Source: Rhodospirillales bacterium (GTDB lineage: Bacteria; Pseudomonadota; Alphaproteobacteria; Rhodospirillales; Shumkoniaceae). Taken from it: a DNA stretch of 64,000 nt. The position numbers were made by a program, and so were the translations under genes. Shown here piece after piece: positions 27,147 to 35,840 of this stretch. The DNA lies in assembly GCA_018432935.1 (NCBI GenBank), contig JAHDSF010000006.1:248001-312000 (forward strand), in the 5' to 3' direction. The notes below the pieces were generated by a model, which saw only the letters and a list, made by a program, of their open reading frames with translations, ran no database searches and was not told the origin of the DNA. Within the stretch, counting starts at the first letter, position 1; the number at the start of each line of letters is the position of its first letter.

Positions 27147-28076
27147 TCAGGCGGGTTCCCGACGTCCGCCGTCGTGGTCGAGCAGATGCTTGCGTGCCGC
27201 TTCGCTGACCGCCACCACGGCGGGGTGGGTCAGCTTGCGTTCGACCGAGATCGCGTAGTAGCGGACGGCCACGCTGTCGGCGTGACCGATGATCTCGGCC
27301 CGGTACTGGGCGCGCATTTCGTCGGCAAGAACCACGGGTGCCGGAAAGGCGCCCGCTCCCGCCTTGCCGAACGCGCTCATCAGGGCGGCGTCGTCGAATT
27401 CGCCGACGATGCGGGGAACGATCTCGTGCTCGCTGAACCAGCGCACGAGGGACCCCCGCATCACGGCGCCGTCGCCGGGCATCAGCAGGGGAGCGCCGTG
27501 CAGAGATTGCGGAAAGCCCTTCGCCAGACGGGTGGCAAGCTCGGCTTCGGCATAGAACGCGACCGGCGCCCGTCCCAGGGCGTGGCTGTAGCCTTTCACC
27601 CCGAGCCCGGTGGGGAGAGGGCGGTCGGCGATGACGAGGTCCAGCTTGTGAATCGCCAGTTCGGCGAACAGGCGCTCCAGCTTGTCCTCCCGGCAGACCA
27701 GGCGGACAGGCGCGGGAATCGCCATGGCGGGCGCCAGCAGGCGGTAGGCGATCGTCTTCGGGACCACGTCGGCCACCCCCACCCGGAACAGGACGTCGCC
27801 GCGCCCGGGGCGGTCGCGCAGCATCTCCTCGAGTTCCCTGCCGATCTGGAAGATCTCGTCGGCGTAGGAGACCGTCAACTCGCCGGTCGCGGTAAGCTCC
27901 AGCCGCCGTCCGATACGGCGGAACAGCTCGGTTCCGAGGGTTTCTTCGAGGGTGCCGATCTGGGTGCTGATCGTCTGTGGCGCCAGCCGCAACTGCTCGG
28001 CGGCGCGTGCGATACTGCCGGCCTTGGCCACCCGCCAGAAGTAGTGCAGTTGCTTGTAATTGAGCCGGCCGGCCAT
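27147..28076 (-). CDS. LysR-family regulator, NhaR-like
   Basis: A 309-residue LysR-type regulator. The N-terminus LNYKQLHYFWRVAKAGSIARAAEQL is the winged helix-turn-helix, followed by the family QTISTQIGTLEETLGTELFRR. The opening LNYKQLHYFW is typical of NhaR, the Na+-responsive activator of sodium/proton antiport genes. The effector domain occupies about residues 90-300. It is divergent from the cation P-type ATPase, its most likely target, with a 304-bp shared control region. Confidence 0.82.
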   Translation of the reverse strand: MAGRLNYKQLHYFWRVAKAGSIARAAEQLRLAPQTISTQIGTLEETLGTELFRRIGRRLELTATGELTVSYADEIFQIGRELEEMLRDRPGRGDVLFRVGVADVVPKTIAYRLLAPAMAIPAPVRLVCREDKLERLFAELAIHKLDLVIADRPLPTGLGVKGYSHALGRAPVAFYAEAELATRLAKGFPQSLHGAPLLMPGDGAVMRGSLVRWFSEHEIVPRIVGEFDDAALMSAFGKAGAGAFPAPVVLADEMRAQYRAEIIGHADSVAVRYYAISVERKLTHPAVVAVSEAARKHLLDHDGGRREPA

Positions 28077-28380
28077 GCTGGACCCGCAGATTTTTTGGAA
28101 CTATGAACGCCGATTTATCTGCTTTTTCTGGCTTCGGTGCAAGAGCACAATGGTTGTGGTGGCGCCTCTGTCCACGCCTCGGGCAGGGTTCCGCGGATCC
28201 AGGCGCAGCAGGCGGAGCGGAAAGAGGTTCGCAACCGGTACCAGAGGTCCTTGCTCTTCACTTCGCCGGGACGGTCGCTCGACGCGAGGGCCGTCCCGGC
28301 GGCCTTCGTTCTGTCGTCAACTGTTCGTTCCCCCGGCGGTTCATGCCGCCCCGACTTGATATGATGATCGTGAGGTGAGG
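28077..28380. promoter_or_regulatory. Shared control region of the LysR gene and P-type ATPase
   Basis: A 304-bp gap with no gene. An unusually AT-rich segment lies just upstream of the regulator (28090-28135, ATTTTTTGGAACTATG and GATTTATCTGCTTTTTC), framed by CAGAT (28087-28091) and ATCTG (28117-28121), an inverted pair that could form part of a LysR site. No perfect T-N11-A palindrome or strong promoter was identified. Confidence 0.4.
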
Positions 28381-31179
28381 ATGGCCGTGGCTTCCCCGAC
28401 CCCTGCGCGCCGCGAGGCGGTAATCGTGAATCCGTCCGAATCGCTGCCGTGGCACGCCCTCGACGCGGAGGAGGTGGTCGCCGCTGCCGGGAGCAGTCCC
28501 GAAGGGCTTTCCGAGGCCGAAGCGGCGCGGCGACTGCAAGACCATGGAGCCAATCTGATCCCGCGGGGTCGGGGCGATACCCCTCTGGAGCTGCTGTGGC
28601 GGCAGATCAACAATCCGCTGATCTGGGTGCTCATCGTCTCGGCGGTCGTGGCAATGGCCGTCGACCCCACGGACGGCATCAAGAACGGCCTGGTGATCCT
28701 GGCCGTGGTGGTGCTGAACACCCTTATCGGCTTCGTGCAGGAGTTCAAGGCGGGCAAGGCGATCGAGGCGCTGTCCCGGATGGTGCCGGAGAACGCTTCC
28801 GTCCTGCGTGACGGCCGGACGACGACGATCTCGGCGGCGGATCTGGTGCGCGGCGATATCGTCCTGCTGGCCAGTGGAGACAAGGTTCCCGCCGACATGC
28901 GCCTGATCCGTCTGCGTGGCCTCCAGGTCGAGGAGGCCGCGCTCACCGGCGAATCGGTGCCGACCGAGAAACGCCTTCCGGCGACCGCGCGGGACGCCGC
29001 GATCGGCGACCGCACCTGCATGGTCTTCGGCGGCACCCTTGTAACCTATGGAACGGGCGCGGCGGTCGTGGTCGAGACCGGCGCCAAGACGGAGCTCGGC
29101 CGCATCTCGACCATGCTCCGGGAAACCACCGACCTGCAGACGCCGCTCACCAAGGCGCTCGCGGGCATCGGCATGTACATTACGGTGGCGATCGTCGCCG
29201 TCGCGCTGGCCATGCTGGCCGTCGGAACTTGGCGTGCCGTCGTGGAAACGGGTGTCGACTGGATCACCGCCCTGCGCGAAACGGTGGTGTTCGCCGTCGC
29301 CCTGGCGGTCGGCGCGATCCCCGAGGGCCTGCCCGCCATCGTCACAATCGCGCTGGCGATCGGGGTGCAGCGCATGGCCTCGCGACGGGCCATCGTGCGC
29401 AAGCTGCCAGCCGTCGAGACGCTCGGCTCGACAACGGTGATCTGCTCCGACAAGACCGGCACGCTCACGCGCAACGAGATGACGGTGCAAGCGCTGTGGA
29501 CGCCCCGGTCGGCCACGTTTGCCGTTTCCGGCGTCGGCTACGAGCCCAAGGGCGCGCTGCTTCGCGACAGTGCCGAGGTTTCCTCCGTTCCGGACGACGT
29601 CGCCGAGCTGCTGACCGCGGGCGCGCTCTGCAACGACGCTTCCCTCGCCTTTTCCGAAGGCGTGTGGAAGATCCACGGCGATCCCACCGAAGGTGCCCTC
29701 GTGACCGCGGCCGAGAAGCTCGGGCTGAAGGTGGAGGATCTGCGGGCCCGTTATGCGCGCCGGGACGCCATTCCGTTCGAATCGGAAAACCAGTTCATGG
29801 CCACCCTGCACGCGCAGGGCGGCGGCCGCGTCTTTATCAAAGGTGCGCCGGAGGCGGTGTTGCGGCGCTGCGACCCCGCCGCGGTCGATGCCGCGGCCGT
29901 GAAGCGCGAAGTCGAGGCGATGGCAGCCGAAGGCATGCGGGTCCTCGCCTTTGCCGCAAGGACGGCGCGGGGGGCATCCGGCATCGCCATGGCCGACGTC
30001 GAGAGCGGGTTCACGTTCCTCGGCCTCCAGGGCATGATCGACCCGCCGCGCCCGGAAGCGATCGAGGCGATCGGGCGCTGCCATGCCGCGGGAATCACCG
30101 TCAAGATGATCACCGGCGATCACAAGGCGACCGCGCAGGCGATCGCCGGTCAGCTCGGCATCCTGGCGACGGACGGGCCGCCGGCGATTGCCGGGACGCA
30201 GCTCGCCGAGATGTCGGATCGCGAAATCGGCGAGGCGGCCCGCAGGTGCAACGTCTTTGCCCGCGTGGCGCCGGAGCACAAGCTCCGATTGGTGTCGGCC
30301 CTGCAGCGGCAGGACCAGATCGTTGCCATGACCGGAGACGGCGTCAACGATGCGCCGGCCCTCAAGCAGGCCAACATCGGGGTGGCGATGGGCATTACGG
30401 GGACCAGCGTTGCCAAGGAATCGGCCGCCATTGTCCTGACCGACGACAACTTCGCCTCGATCGCCGCGGCGGTCGAGGAGGGACGGCGTTTCTATGATAA
30501 TCTACTCAAGTCGCTGGCGTTCGTGCTGCCGACCAATCTCGGCCTGGCTCTGATCCTGACGTGGGCCGTGGCGTTCTTTCCCTTCGAGGCGACCGGCACC
30601 GGGGAGGGCGTACGCGAACTTCTGCTTCCGATGGGGCCGGCGCAGCTTCTGTGGGTCAACCTGGTTGCCGCCGTCGCGCTGGCGCTTCCGCTCGCGTTCG
30701 AGGCGAAGGAGCCGAACGTGATGAGCCGTCCGCCGCGCGATCCGAACGCCCCGGTGTTGAGCGGTTTCATCGTCACCCGGACCTTCCTCGTTGCGGTGCT
30801 GATGGCGGCGGGTGCGATCGGGCTTTTCCTCTACGAGTTCGGGGCCGCGGGCGAAGCCGCGCCGGAGGCTCTGGCGCGGGCGCAGACGATGGCCGTCACG
30901 ACCGTCGTCATGTTCCAGGTCTTCTACCTGATCAACTGCCGTTCTCTGCGCGGCTCGGTGTTTCGCATCGGGGTGTTCAGCAACCGGGTGGTTTTCCTCG
31001 GCATCGCGGCAATCCTCGCCCTGCAGGCCTTGTTCATCTACGCACCGTTCATGAACGCCATTTTCTCCTCGGCACCGCTGGATCCGCCCGAGATCCTGGT
31101 GGCGGTGGTGGTCGGAGCGGCCATCCTGCCGGTGATCGGCGTCGAGAAATGGTGGCGCAGTCGCGTCGCTGGCGGCTGA
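28381..31179 (+). CDS. Cation-transporting P-type ATPase (P2-type relative)
   Basis: A 932-residue pump with the full P2 layout: an N-terminal cytosolic domain, TM1-2 (LIWVLIVSAVVAM), actuator with LTGESVPTEK, TM4 with AIPEGLP, phosphorylation site CSDKTGTLT (Asp357), nucleotide domain with KGAPE, and the hinge MTGDGVNDAPALK, then TM5-10. Compared with SERCA, TM5 reads TNLGLALI (Glu771 position is Leu) and TM6 reads WVNLVAAVALALP (Asp800 position is Ala), so classic Ca2+ site residues are missing. The transported ion is uncertain. A GTG at 28375 is an alternative start. Confidence 0.88.
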   Translation: MAVASPTPARREAVIVNPSESLPWHALDAEEVVAAAGSSPEGLSEAEAARRLQDHGANLIPRGRGDTPLELLWRQINNPLIWVLIVSAVVAMAVDPTDGIKNGLVILAVVVLNTLIGFVQEFKAGKAIEALSRMVPENASVLRDGRTTTISAADLVRGDIVLLASGDKVPADMRLIRLRGLQVEEAALTGESVPTEKRLPATARDAAIGDRTCMVFGGTLVTYGTGAAVVVETGAKTELGRISTMLRETTDLQTPLTKALAGIGMYITVAIVAVALAMLAVGTWRAVVETGVDWITALRETVVFAVALAVGAIPEGLPAIVTIALAIGVQRMASRRAIVRKLPAVETLGSTTVICSDKTGTLTRNEMTVQALWTPRSATFAVSGVGYEPKGALLRDSAEVSSVPDDVAELLTAGALCNDASLAFSEGVWKIHGDPTEGALVTAAEKLGLKVEDLRARYARRDAIPFESENQFMATLHAQGGGRVFIKGAPEAVLRRCDPAAVDAAAVKREVEAMAAEGMRVLAFAARTARGASGIAMADVESGFTFLGLQGMIDPPRPEAIEAIGRCHAAGITVKMITGDHKATAQAIAGQLGILATDGPPAIAGTQLAEMSDREIGEAARRCNVFARVAPEHKLRLVSALQRQDQIVAMTGDGVNDAPALKQANIGVAMGITGTSVAKESAAIVLTDDNFASIAAAVEEGRRFYDNLLKSLAFVLPTNLGLALILTWAVAFFPFEATGTGEGVRELLLPMGPAQLLWVNLVAAVALALPLAFEAKEPNVMSRPPRDPNAPVLSGFIVTRTFLVAVLMAAGAIGLFLYEFGAAGEAAPEALARAQTMAVTTVVMFQVFYLINCRSLRGSVFRIGVFSNRVVFLGIAAILALQALFIYAPFMNAIFSSAPLDPPEILVAVVVGAAILPVIGVEKWWRSRVAGG

Positions 31180-31215
31180 TTCGAGGTCGGCGGCGACTGC
31201 CCTTGGGCAGGAATG

Positions 31216-31263
31216 GCGCCATGCCGCCATGGCGCTTGACTCCTCCCGCGGGCTCGCTATCAC
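31216..31263 (+). promoter_or_regulatory. fabD promoter with adjoining inverted repeat
   Basis: TTGACT (31236-31241) and TATCAC (31258-31263) are 16 bp apart, 34 bp before the fabD start. A perfect inverted repeat GCGCCATG (31216-31223), spacer CCGC, CATGGCGC (31228-31235) ends exactly at the -35 hexamer. This is a natural position for an activator or repressor site of the fatty-acid operon. The factor is unknown. Confidence 0.5.
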
Positions 31264-31296
31264 TGGCGCGCCTTCAGGCGGATGGGATCGGAAGCG

Positions 31297-32238
31297 ATGA
31301 GCAGGGCATTCGTTTTTCCCGGACAGGGATCGCAGGCGGTCGGCATGGGACGCGAGCTGGCGGAGGCCTTCGGCTGCGCCCGCGAGGTCTTCCAGGAGGT
31401 CGACGACGCCCTTGGGCAGAAGCTCACCAGGCTGATGTTCGAAGGGCCCGAGGGCGACCTCACGCTGACCGAGAACGCGCAGCCGGCGCTGATGGCGGTC
31501 AGCATGGCGGTGGTCCGCGTGCTCGAGCGCGAGGGCGGCGTCGACCTTGCCAAGGCGTGCAGCCATGTCGCAGGGCATTCGCTCGGAGAGTACTCGGCCC
31601 ATGCCGCAGCCGGCACCTTTTCGCTGGCCGACACCGCCCGGCTGCTGAAGACGCGCGGCCGCGCCATGCAGGCAGCGGTGCCGGTGGGCGAAGGGGCCAT
31701 GGCGGCCCTGCTCGGCCTCGACATCGAGGCGGCGCGGGAGGTCGCAGAGGCGGCGGCCGGCGACGACGTCTGCACGGCGGCGAACGACAACGCGCCCGGT
31801 CAGGTGGTGGTCAGCGGCACCAAGGCGGCGGTCGAACGGGCGATCGCCCTGGCCGCCGAGCGCGGTGCCAAGCGCAGCGTCATGCTGCCGGTCAGCGCTC
31901 CCTTCCATTGCTCGCTGATGGCGCCTGCAGCCGAGGCGATGGCCGAGGCGCTGGCCAATGTCGAGATGCGCTCGCCGCGGATCCCGGTGGTCGCCAACGT
32001 TCGCGCCAATGTGGTCAGCGCGGTGGCCGAGATCCGCCATACCCTGGTCGAGCAGGTTACCGGCTCGGTGCGTTGGCGGGAAAGCATCCTGTTCATGAAG
32101 GATCAGGGCGTCCACCTGGTGGTCGAGATGGGCGCGGGCAAGGTCCTCGGCACGCTGGCCCGGCGTATCGACCGCGATCTCGCGGCAGTGTCGCTCAATG
32201 GTCCGGCGGACATCGAGGGATTTCTTAAGAACCTGTGA
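31297..32238 (+). CDS. fabD: Malonyl-CoA:ACP transacylase
   Basis: A 313-residue acyltransferase that loads malonyl groups onto acyl carrier protein. It begins RAFVFPGQGSQAVGMGREL; the nucleophile is Ser95 in GHSLGEYSA, with the His of SAPFHCSLM completing the dyad. The substrate-carboxylate Arg lies in the VAGHSLGEYSA-LLKTRGRAMQ region. The ATG at 31297 puts the FPGQG motif at the usual place; an ATG five codons earlier is possible. First gene of the fab cluster, followed by an inserted REP-like element. Confidence 0.95.
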   Translation: MSRAFVFPGQGSQAVGMGRELAEAFGCAREVFQEVDDALGQKLTRLMFEGPEGDLTLTENAQPALMAVSMAVVRVLEREGGVDLAKACSHVAGHSLGEYSAHAAAGTFSLADTARLLKTRGRAMQAAVPVGEGAMAALLGLDIEAAREVAEAAAGDDVCTAANDNAPGQVVVSGTKAAVERAIALAAERGAKRSVMLPVSAPFHCSLMAPAAEAMAEALANVEMRSPRIPVVANVRANVVSAVAEIRHTLVEQVTGSVRWRESILFMKDQGVHLVVEMGAGKVLGTLARRIDRDLAAVSLNGPADIEGFLKNL

Positions 32239-32249
32239 GGCAAAAAGGA

Positions 32250-32336
32250 AAAAAGGGGTCAGAGTCATTTTTCGGTCACGAATGGTGGCTTGATCCGCCG
32301 GGGTGTTCCCTCGAAAAATGACTCTGACCCCTTTTT
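32250..32336. repeat. REP/MITE-like inverted repeat between fabD and fabG
   Basis: A perfect 25-bp inverted repeat (32250-32274 and 32312-32336) with core GGGGTCAGAGTCATTTTTC encloses a 37-nt spacer that can form a small inner stem (GGTGG...CCGCC). Its A/T-rich arms stand out from the surrounding GC-rich sequence. The core matches, from memory, repeats mobilised by RAYT (REP-associated tyrosine) transposases in many proteobacteria. It starts 11 bp after the fabD stop and ends next to the fabG ribosome-binding site GCGGAGGATGAG. Confidence 0.8.
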
Positions 32337-32348
32337 GCGGAGGATGAG

Positions 32349-33086
32349 ATGCTGAACCTCGAAGGCAAGCGGGCGCTGGTGACCGGAGCCGCCGGAGGCA
32401 TCGGAAGGGCGATCGTCAAGACTTTGCACGGGCAGGGCGCGACGGTGGGGCTGGCGGACGTCGCAGCCGAGCCGTTGCAGGCCCTGGCTGGCGAGCTTGG
32501 CGATCGTGCCCATATCTTCGTTGGCAACCTCGCCGACGCCGGCGCCGCCGACAGCCTGGCCAAGGACGCCGCGGCGGCGATGGGTGGCATCGAGATCCTC
32601 GTCAACAACGCCGGCATCACCCGCGACAACCTCGCCCTGCGGCTCAAGGACGAGGACTGGGATTTGGTTCTGAACGTCAATTTGAGCGCCGGTTTCCGGC
32701 TGGCGCGGGCGGTGCTGCGGACGATGATGAAGGCGCGCTGGGGCCGCATCGTAGGCATCGCCTCGATCGTCGGCGCGACCGGCAACGCGGGGCAGGCCAA
32801 CTATGCCGCTTCGAAGGGCGGCATGGTCGCGATGTCGAAATGCCTGGCCCAGGAGGTGGCGTCGCGCAACGTCACGGTGAACTGCGTCGCGCCTGGTTTC
32901 ATCGCCACCCCGATGACCGATGCGTTGAGCGACGAACAAAGGGCGAAGCTGGTGTCCGGCGTCCCGAGCGGACGGCTTGGGTTGCCGCAGGACGTCGCCA
33001 ATTGCGTCGCCTTCCTGGTCAGCGAGGAGGCCGCTTACGTGACCGGCCAGACCCTTCACGTGAACGGCGGGATGGCTATGTTCTAG
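32349..33086 (+). CDS. fabG: 3-oxoacyl-ACP reductase
   Basis: A 245-residue SDR that reduces beta-ketoacyl-ACP with NADPH in fatty-acid elongation. It shows TGAAGGIGRAIVKTL (cofactor loop), NNAGITRDNLALRL (FabG-specific TRD), the catalytic Ser of IASIVGATGNAGQ, Y-x3-K in NYAASKGGM, and the C-terminal YVTGQTLHVNGGMAMF. Its ribosome-binding site GGAGGATGAG lies directly after the REP-like element, so the element may influence its expression. Confidence 0.95.
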   Translation: MLNLEGKRALVTGAAGGIGRAIVKTLHGQGATVGLADVAAEPLQALAGELGDRAHIFVGNLADAGAADSLAKDAAAAMGGIEILVNNAGITRDNLALRLKDEDWDLVLNVNLSAGFRLARAVLRTMMKARWGRIVGIASIVGATGNAGQANYAASKGGMVAMSKCLAQEVASRNVTVNCVAPGFIATPMTDALSDEQRAKLVSGVPSGRLGLPQDVANCVAFLVSEEAAYVTGQTLHVNGGMAMF

Positions 33087-33235
33087 GGGTGTGCGAGGCG
33101 GTCCAACGGTTCTGGCCAAGTGCGGAAAAGTGTGATACGACACCGCCTCCACCGATGCGCGCCGAGGTCGCACCACCGGGGGCGCCACGCTGAGTTTTTT
33201 TGAGAATCCACCAATAACCAATCGAGGAATCAAAG

Positions 33236-33472
33236 ATGAGTGACGTCGCCGATCGTGTGAAGAAGATCGTTGTCGAGCATCTTGGGGTTGAGGAATCCAA
33301 GGTGACCGAGACTGCGAGCTTCATCGACGACCTGGGGGCAGACAGCCTCGACACCGTCGAGCTGGTCATGGCCTTCGAGGAAGAGTTCGGCTGCGAGATC
33401 CCTGACGATGCCGCCGAGAAGATCCTGACGATCCGCGATGCGATCGAGTACATCGAGTCGCAGAAGTCCTAG
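33236..33472 (+). CDS. acpP: Acyl carrier protein
   Basis: A 78-residue acidic four-helix protein that carries growing acyl chains. The phosphopantetheine attachment site is Ser37 in [20 protein letters not shown]. The start [18 protein letters not shown] is the usual alphaproteobacterial N-terminus. It is 149 bp after fabG, so a separate promoter is possible, though none was clear. A GC-rich hairpin (33501-33519) follows it. Confidence 0.97.
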   Translation: MSDVADRVKKIVVEHLGVEESKVTETASFIDDLGADSLDTVELVMAFEEEFGCEIPDDAAEKILTIRDAIEYIESQKS

Positions 33473-33500
33473 GCAGTTGAGCGAACGCTGACAGGGGCGC

Positions 33501-33519
33501 CGCCCGGGTCTTCCGGGCG
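33501..33519 (+). terminator. Hairpin between acpP and fabF
   Basis: CGCCCGG (33501-33507), loop GTCTT and CCGGGCG (33513-33519) form a perfect stem in the 88-bp gap after acpP. There is no T-run, so it is better read as a processing or attenuation hairpin that lets acpP message exceed fabF message. Confidence 0.4.
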
Positions 33520-33560
33520 GGCTCGCAACGGGACTTCGGGTAGGCTTGGGTATCGACATC

Positions 33561-34823
33561 ATGAGACGTGCAGTCATAACGGGAATGGGTCTCGTCACCC
33601 CGCTCGGTAGCGGCGTGAAGACCACGTGGGACCGCTTGATCGCAGGGGAATCCGGGATCCATGCGATCACCTCGTTCGACGTTTCCGACATGCCGTGCAA
33701 GGTCGGCGGGCAGGTGCCTACCGCGGAAGGCGCAGTCGGCCGCTTCAACGCGGAAGACTGGATGCCCGCGAAGGAAGTCCGGCGCGTCGACACCTTCATC
33801 GTCTTTGGCATCGCCGCGGCGATCCAGGCGATCGAGGACTCTGGCTGGAAGCCGCAGGACGAAGAGTCCCAGTGCCGCACGGGCGTGATAATCGGCTCCG
33901 GGATCGGCGGTCTTCCCGCGATCGCCGACGGTTCGGTGCTGGTGGAGAGCCACAACGTCCGCAAGCTCAGCCCGTTCTTCATCCCGTCATCGCTGATCAA
34001 CCTCGTTTCCGGCCACGTCTCCATCAAGTACGGCTTCAAGGGCCCGAACTCGGCCGTGGTGACCGCCTGCTCGACCGGTGCCCATGCGATCGGCGAGGCC
34101 GCCCGCATGGTCGCTCTCGACGATGCCGACGTGGTCGTGGCCGGGGGCGCCGAGGCCGCGCTCTGCCGGGTCGGCCTCGCCGGGTTCGCCCGTGCCGGCG
34201 CCCTGTCGACCGCCTTCAACGACACGCCCGAGAAGGCGTCGCGGCCCTGGGACAAGGACCGCGACGGTTTCGTGATGGGCGAGGGCGCAGGCATCGTGGT
34301 GGTCGAGGAATACGAGCACGCCAAGAAGCGCGGCGCCAAGATCTACGCGGAGGTGGTGGGCTACGGCATGTCCGGCGACGCGTACCACATCACCGCCCCG
34401 CATCCCGAAGGCAGCGGTGCCTACCGTTGCATGCAGATGGCGCTGCGCCGGGCCGGATTGCCCCTGGACGAGATCGATTACGTGAACGCGCACGGCACCT
34501 CGACGCCGCTCGGCGACGAGATCGAGCACGCCGCGGTGAAGCGGGCGTTCGGCGATGCCGCCTACAAGCTGTCGATGTCGTCGACGAAGTCGGCGATCGG
34601 CCACCTGCTGGGGGCGGCGGGGTCGGCAGAGGCGATCTTCTCGATCCTGGCCATCAACACCGGTATCGTGCCGCCGACGCTTAACCTCGATCATCCTTCG
34701 GACGGCTGCGATCTCGATCTGGTTCCCCATCGGGCAAAGGAGCGTAAGGTGAGGGCAGCGCTCTCGAACTCCTTCGGATTTGGTGGCACCAACGCATCCT
34801 TGGTGTTCCGCGCGGTCCGCTAG
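33561..34823 (+). CDS. fabF: 3-oxoacyl-ACP synthase II
   Basis: A 420-residue condensing enzyme of fatty-acid elongation. It starts MRRAVITGMGLVTPLGSGV, with the nucleophile Cys170 in AVVTACSTGAHAIGEAA and active-site His residues in VNAHGTSTPLGDEIE and KSAIGHLLGAAGS. The C-terminal NSFGFGGTNASLVFR is the gating loop. The ATG at 33561 fits the family start better than the TTG 15 bp upstream. It ends 12 bp before mltG. Confidence 0.96.
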   Translation: MRRAVITGMGLVTPLGSGVKTTWDRLIAGESGIHAITSFDVSDMPCKVGGQVPTAEGAVGRFNAEDWMPAKEVRRVDTFIVFGIAAAIQAIEDSGWKPQDEESQCRTGVIIGSGIGGLPAIADGSVLVESHNVRKLSPFFIPSSLINLVSGHVSIKYGFKGPNSAVVTACSTGAHAIGEAARMVALDDADVVVAGGAEAALCRVGLAGFARAGALSTAFNDTPEKASRPWDKDRDGFVMGEGAGIVVVEEYEHAKKRGAKIYAEVVGYGMSGDAYHITAPHPEGSGAYRCMQMALRRAGLPLDEIDYVNAHGTSTPLGDEIEHAAVKRAFGDAAYKLSMSSTKSAIGHLLGAAGSAEAIFSILAINTGIVPPTLNLDHPSDGCDLDLVPHRAKERKVRAALSNSFGFGGTNASLVFRAVR

Positions 34824-34835
34824 CGGACGAGGCGG

Positions 34836-35840
34836 ATGCGACGGGCCGCCTTCGTTCTGGGGTTGATAGCCTTCCTCCTGGTGAGCGGCGCCGCGGGCGT
34901 CTTCGTGTGGGGGTATGCGCAATATGTTCGGCCCGGCGGTCCCGAGACCAACGTCGTCGCCGTAATTCCGAAAGGCGCCGGCATCGAGGCGATCGCCGCC
35001 CAGCTTGAACGGCTGGGCGTGATCGCCAATCAGCTCGTGTTCCGTTACGGCGCCCGCGTCGAAGGCAAGGACAAGATGCTGCGGGCCGGCGAGTACGTCT
35101 TCCGCGCCCGTTCCTCGCCGCGCGAGGTGGTCGATCTTCTGATGAGCGGCGAGACCGTGGTGCGCCGGCTGACGGTCCCGGAGGGACTTACCACGGCCCA
35201 GGTGCTGCTGCGCCTCGAGCAGGTGGAGGGCCTGGCGGGCGAGATCGAGAAATGGCCGGGGGAGGGCACGCTGATGCCCGAAACCTACCACTTCTCGTTC
35301 GGCGATTCCCGGAATGCCATCGTCGACCGCATGGTCAAGTCGATGCAGCAAACGGTCAACGAGTTGTGGCAGAACCGGTCGCCCGGGCTGCCCTATCAAT
35401 CGGTGCGCGAGGCGATCACGCTGGCCTCGATCGTCGAGAAGGAGACGGCGCTCCCCGAGGAACGAGCCCGCATTGCGGCGGTGTTCGTCAATCGCATGAA
35501 GAAGGGGATGCGACTGCAATCTGATCCGACGGTGCTGTACGGGCTGGCGGGAGGCTCGGCGCCGCTCGACCGGCCGCTGACGCTCAACGACCTCAAGAGC
35601 GAGACGCCCTACAACACCTACGTGATCGACGGGCTGCCGCCGGGCCCGATCTGCAATCCGGGTCGGGCAGCGATCGCGGCGGTGATGAGCCCTGCCGAGA
35701 CCGAGGACCTCTACTTCGTCGCCGACGGCACCGGCGGTCACGCCTTCGCCCGCACCCTCAAGGAGCACAACAAGAACGTGGCAGCGTGGCGCGCCTTGCA
35801 GCAGCAGGGCAGAGCCGCTCCCCCGGCGAGGCCGCAATGA
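34836..35840 (+). CDS. mltG: Endolytic transglycosylase MltG
   Basis: A 334-residue inner-membrane protein with a single N-terminal helix (RAAFVLGLIAFLLVSGAAGVF) and a periplasmic YceG domain that cuts nascent glycan strands to end their synthesis. A LysM-like subdomain (VVAVIPKGAGIEAIAAQL) precedes the catalytic part, with the catalytic Glu201 in ASIVEKETA and the family GMRLQSDPTVLYG and YNTYVIDGLPPGPICNPG. mltG after fabF is common in alphaproteobacteria. The stop overlaps the next start (ATGA). Confidence 0.93.
   Translation: MRRAAFVLGLIAFLLVSGAAGVFVWGYAQYVRPGGPETNVVAVIPKGAGIEAIAAQLERLGVIANQLVFRYGARVEGKDKMLRAGEYVFRARSSPREVVDLLMSGETVVRRLTVPEGLTTAQVLLRLEQVEGLAGEIEKWPGEGTLMPETYHFSFGDSRNAIVDRMVKSMQQTVNELWQNRSPGLPYQSVREAITLASIVEKETALPEERARIAAVFVNRMKKGMRLQSDPTVLYGLAGGSAPLDRPLTLNDLKSETPYNTYVIDGLPPGPICNPGRAAIAAVMSPAETEDLYFVADGTGGHAFARTLKEHNKNVAAWRALQQQGRAAPPARPQ

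Noticed and set aside
28258..30279. A 673-codon minus-strand frame under the P-type ATPase
   Set aside because: Antisense shadow with no family resemblance; the ATPase motifs on the plus strand are unambiguous.
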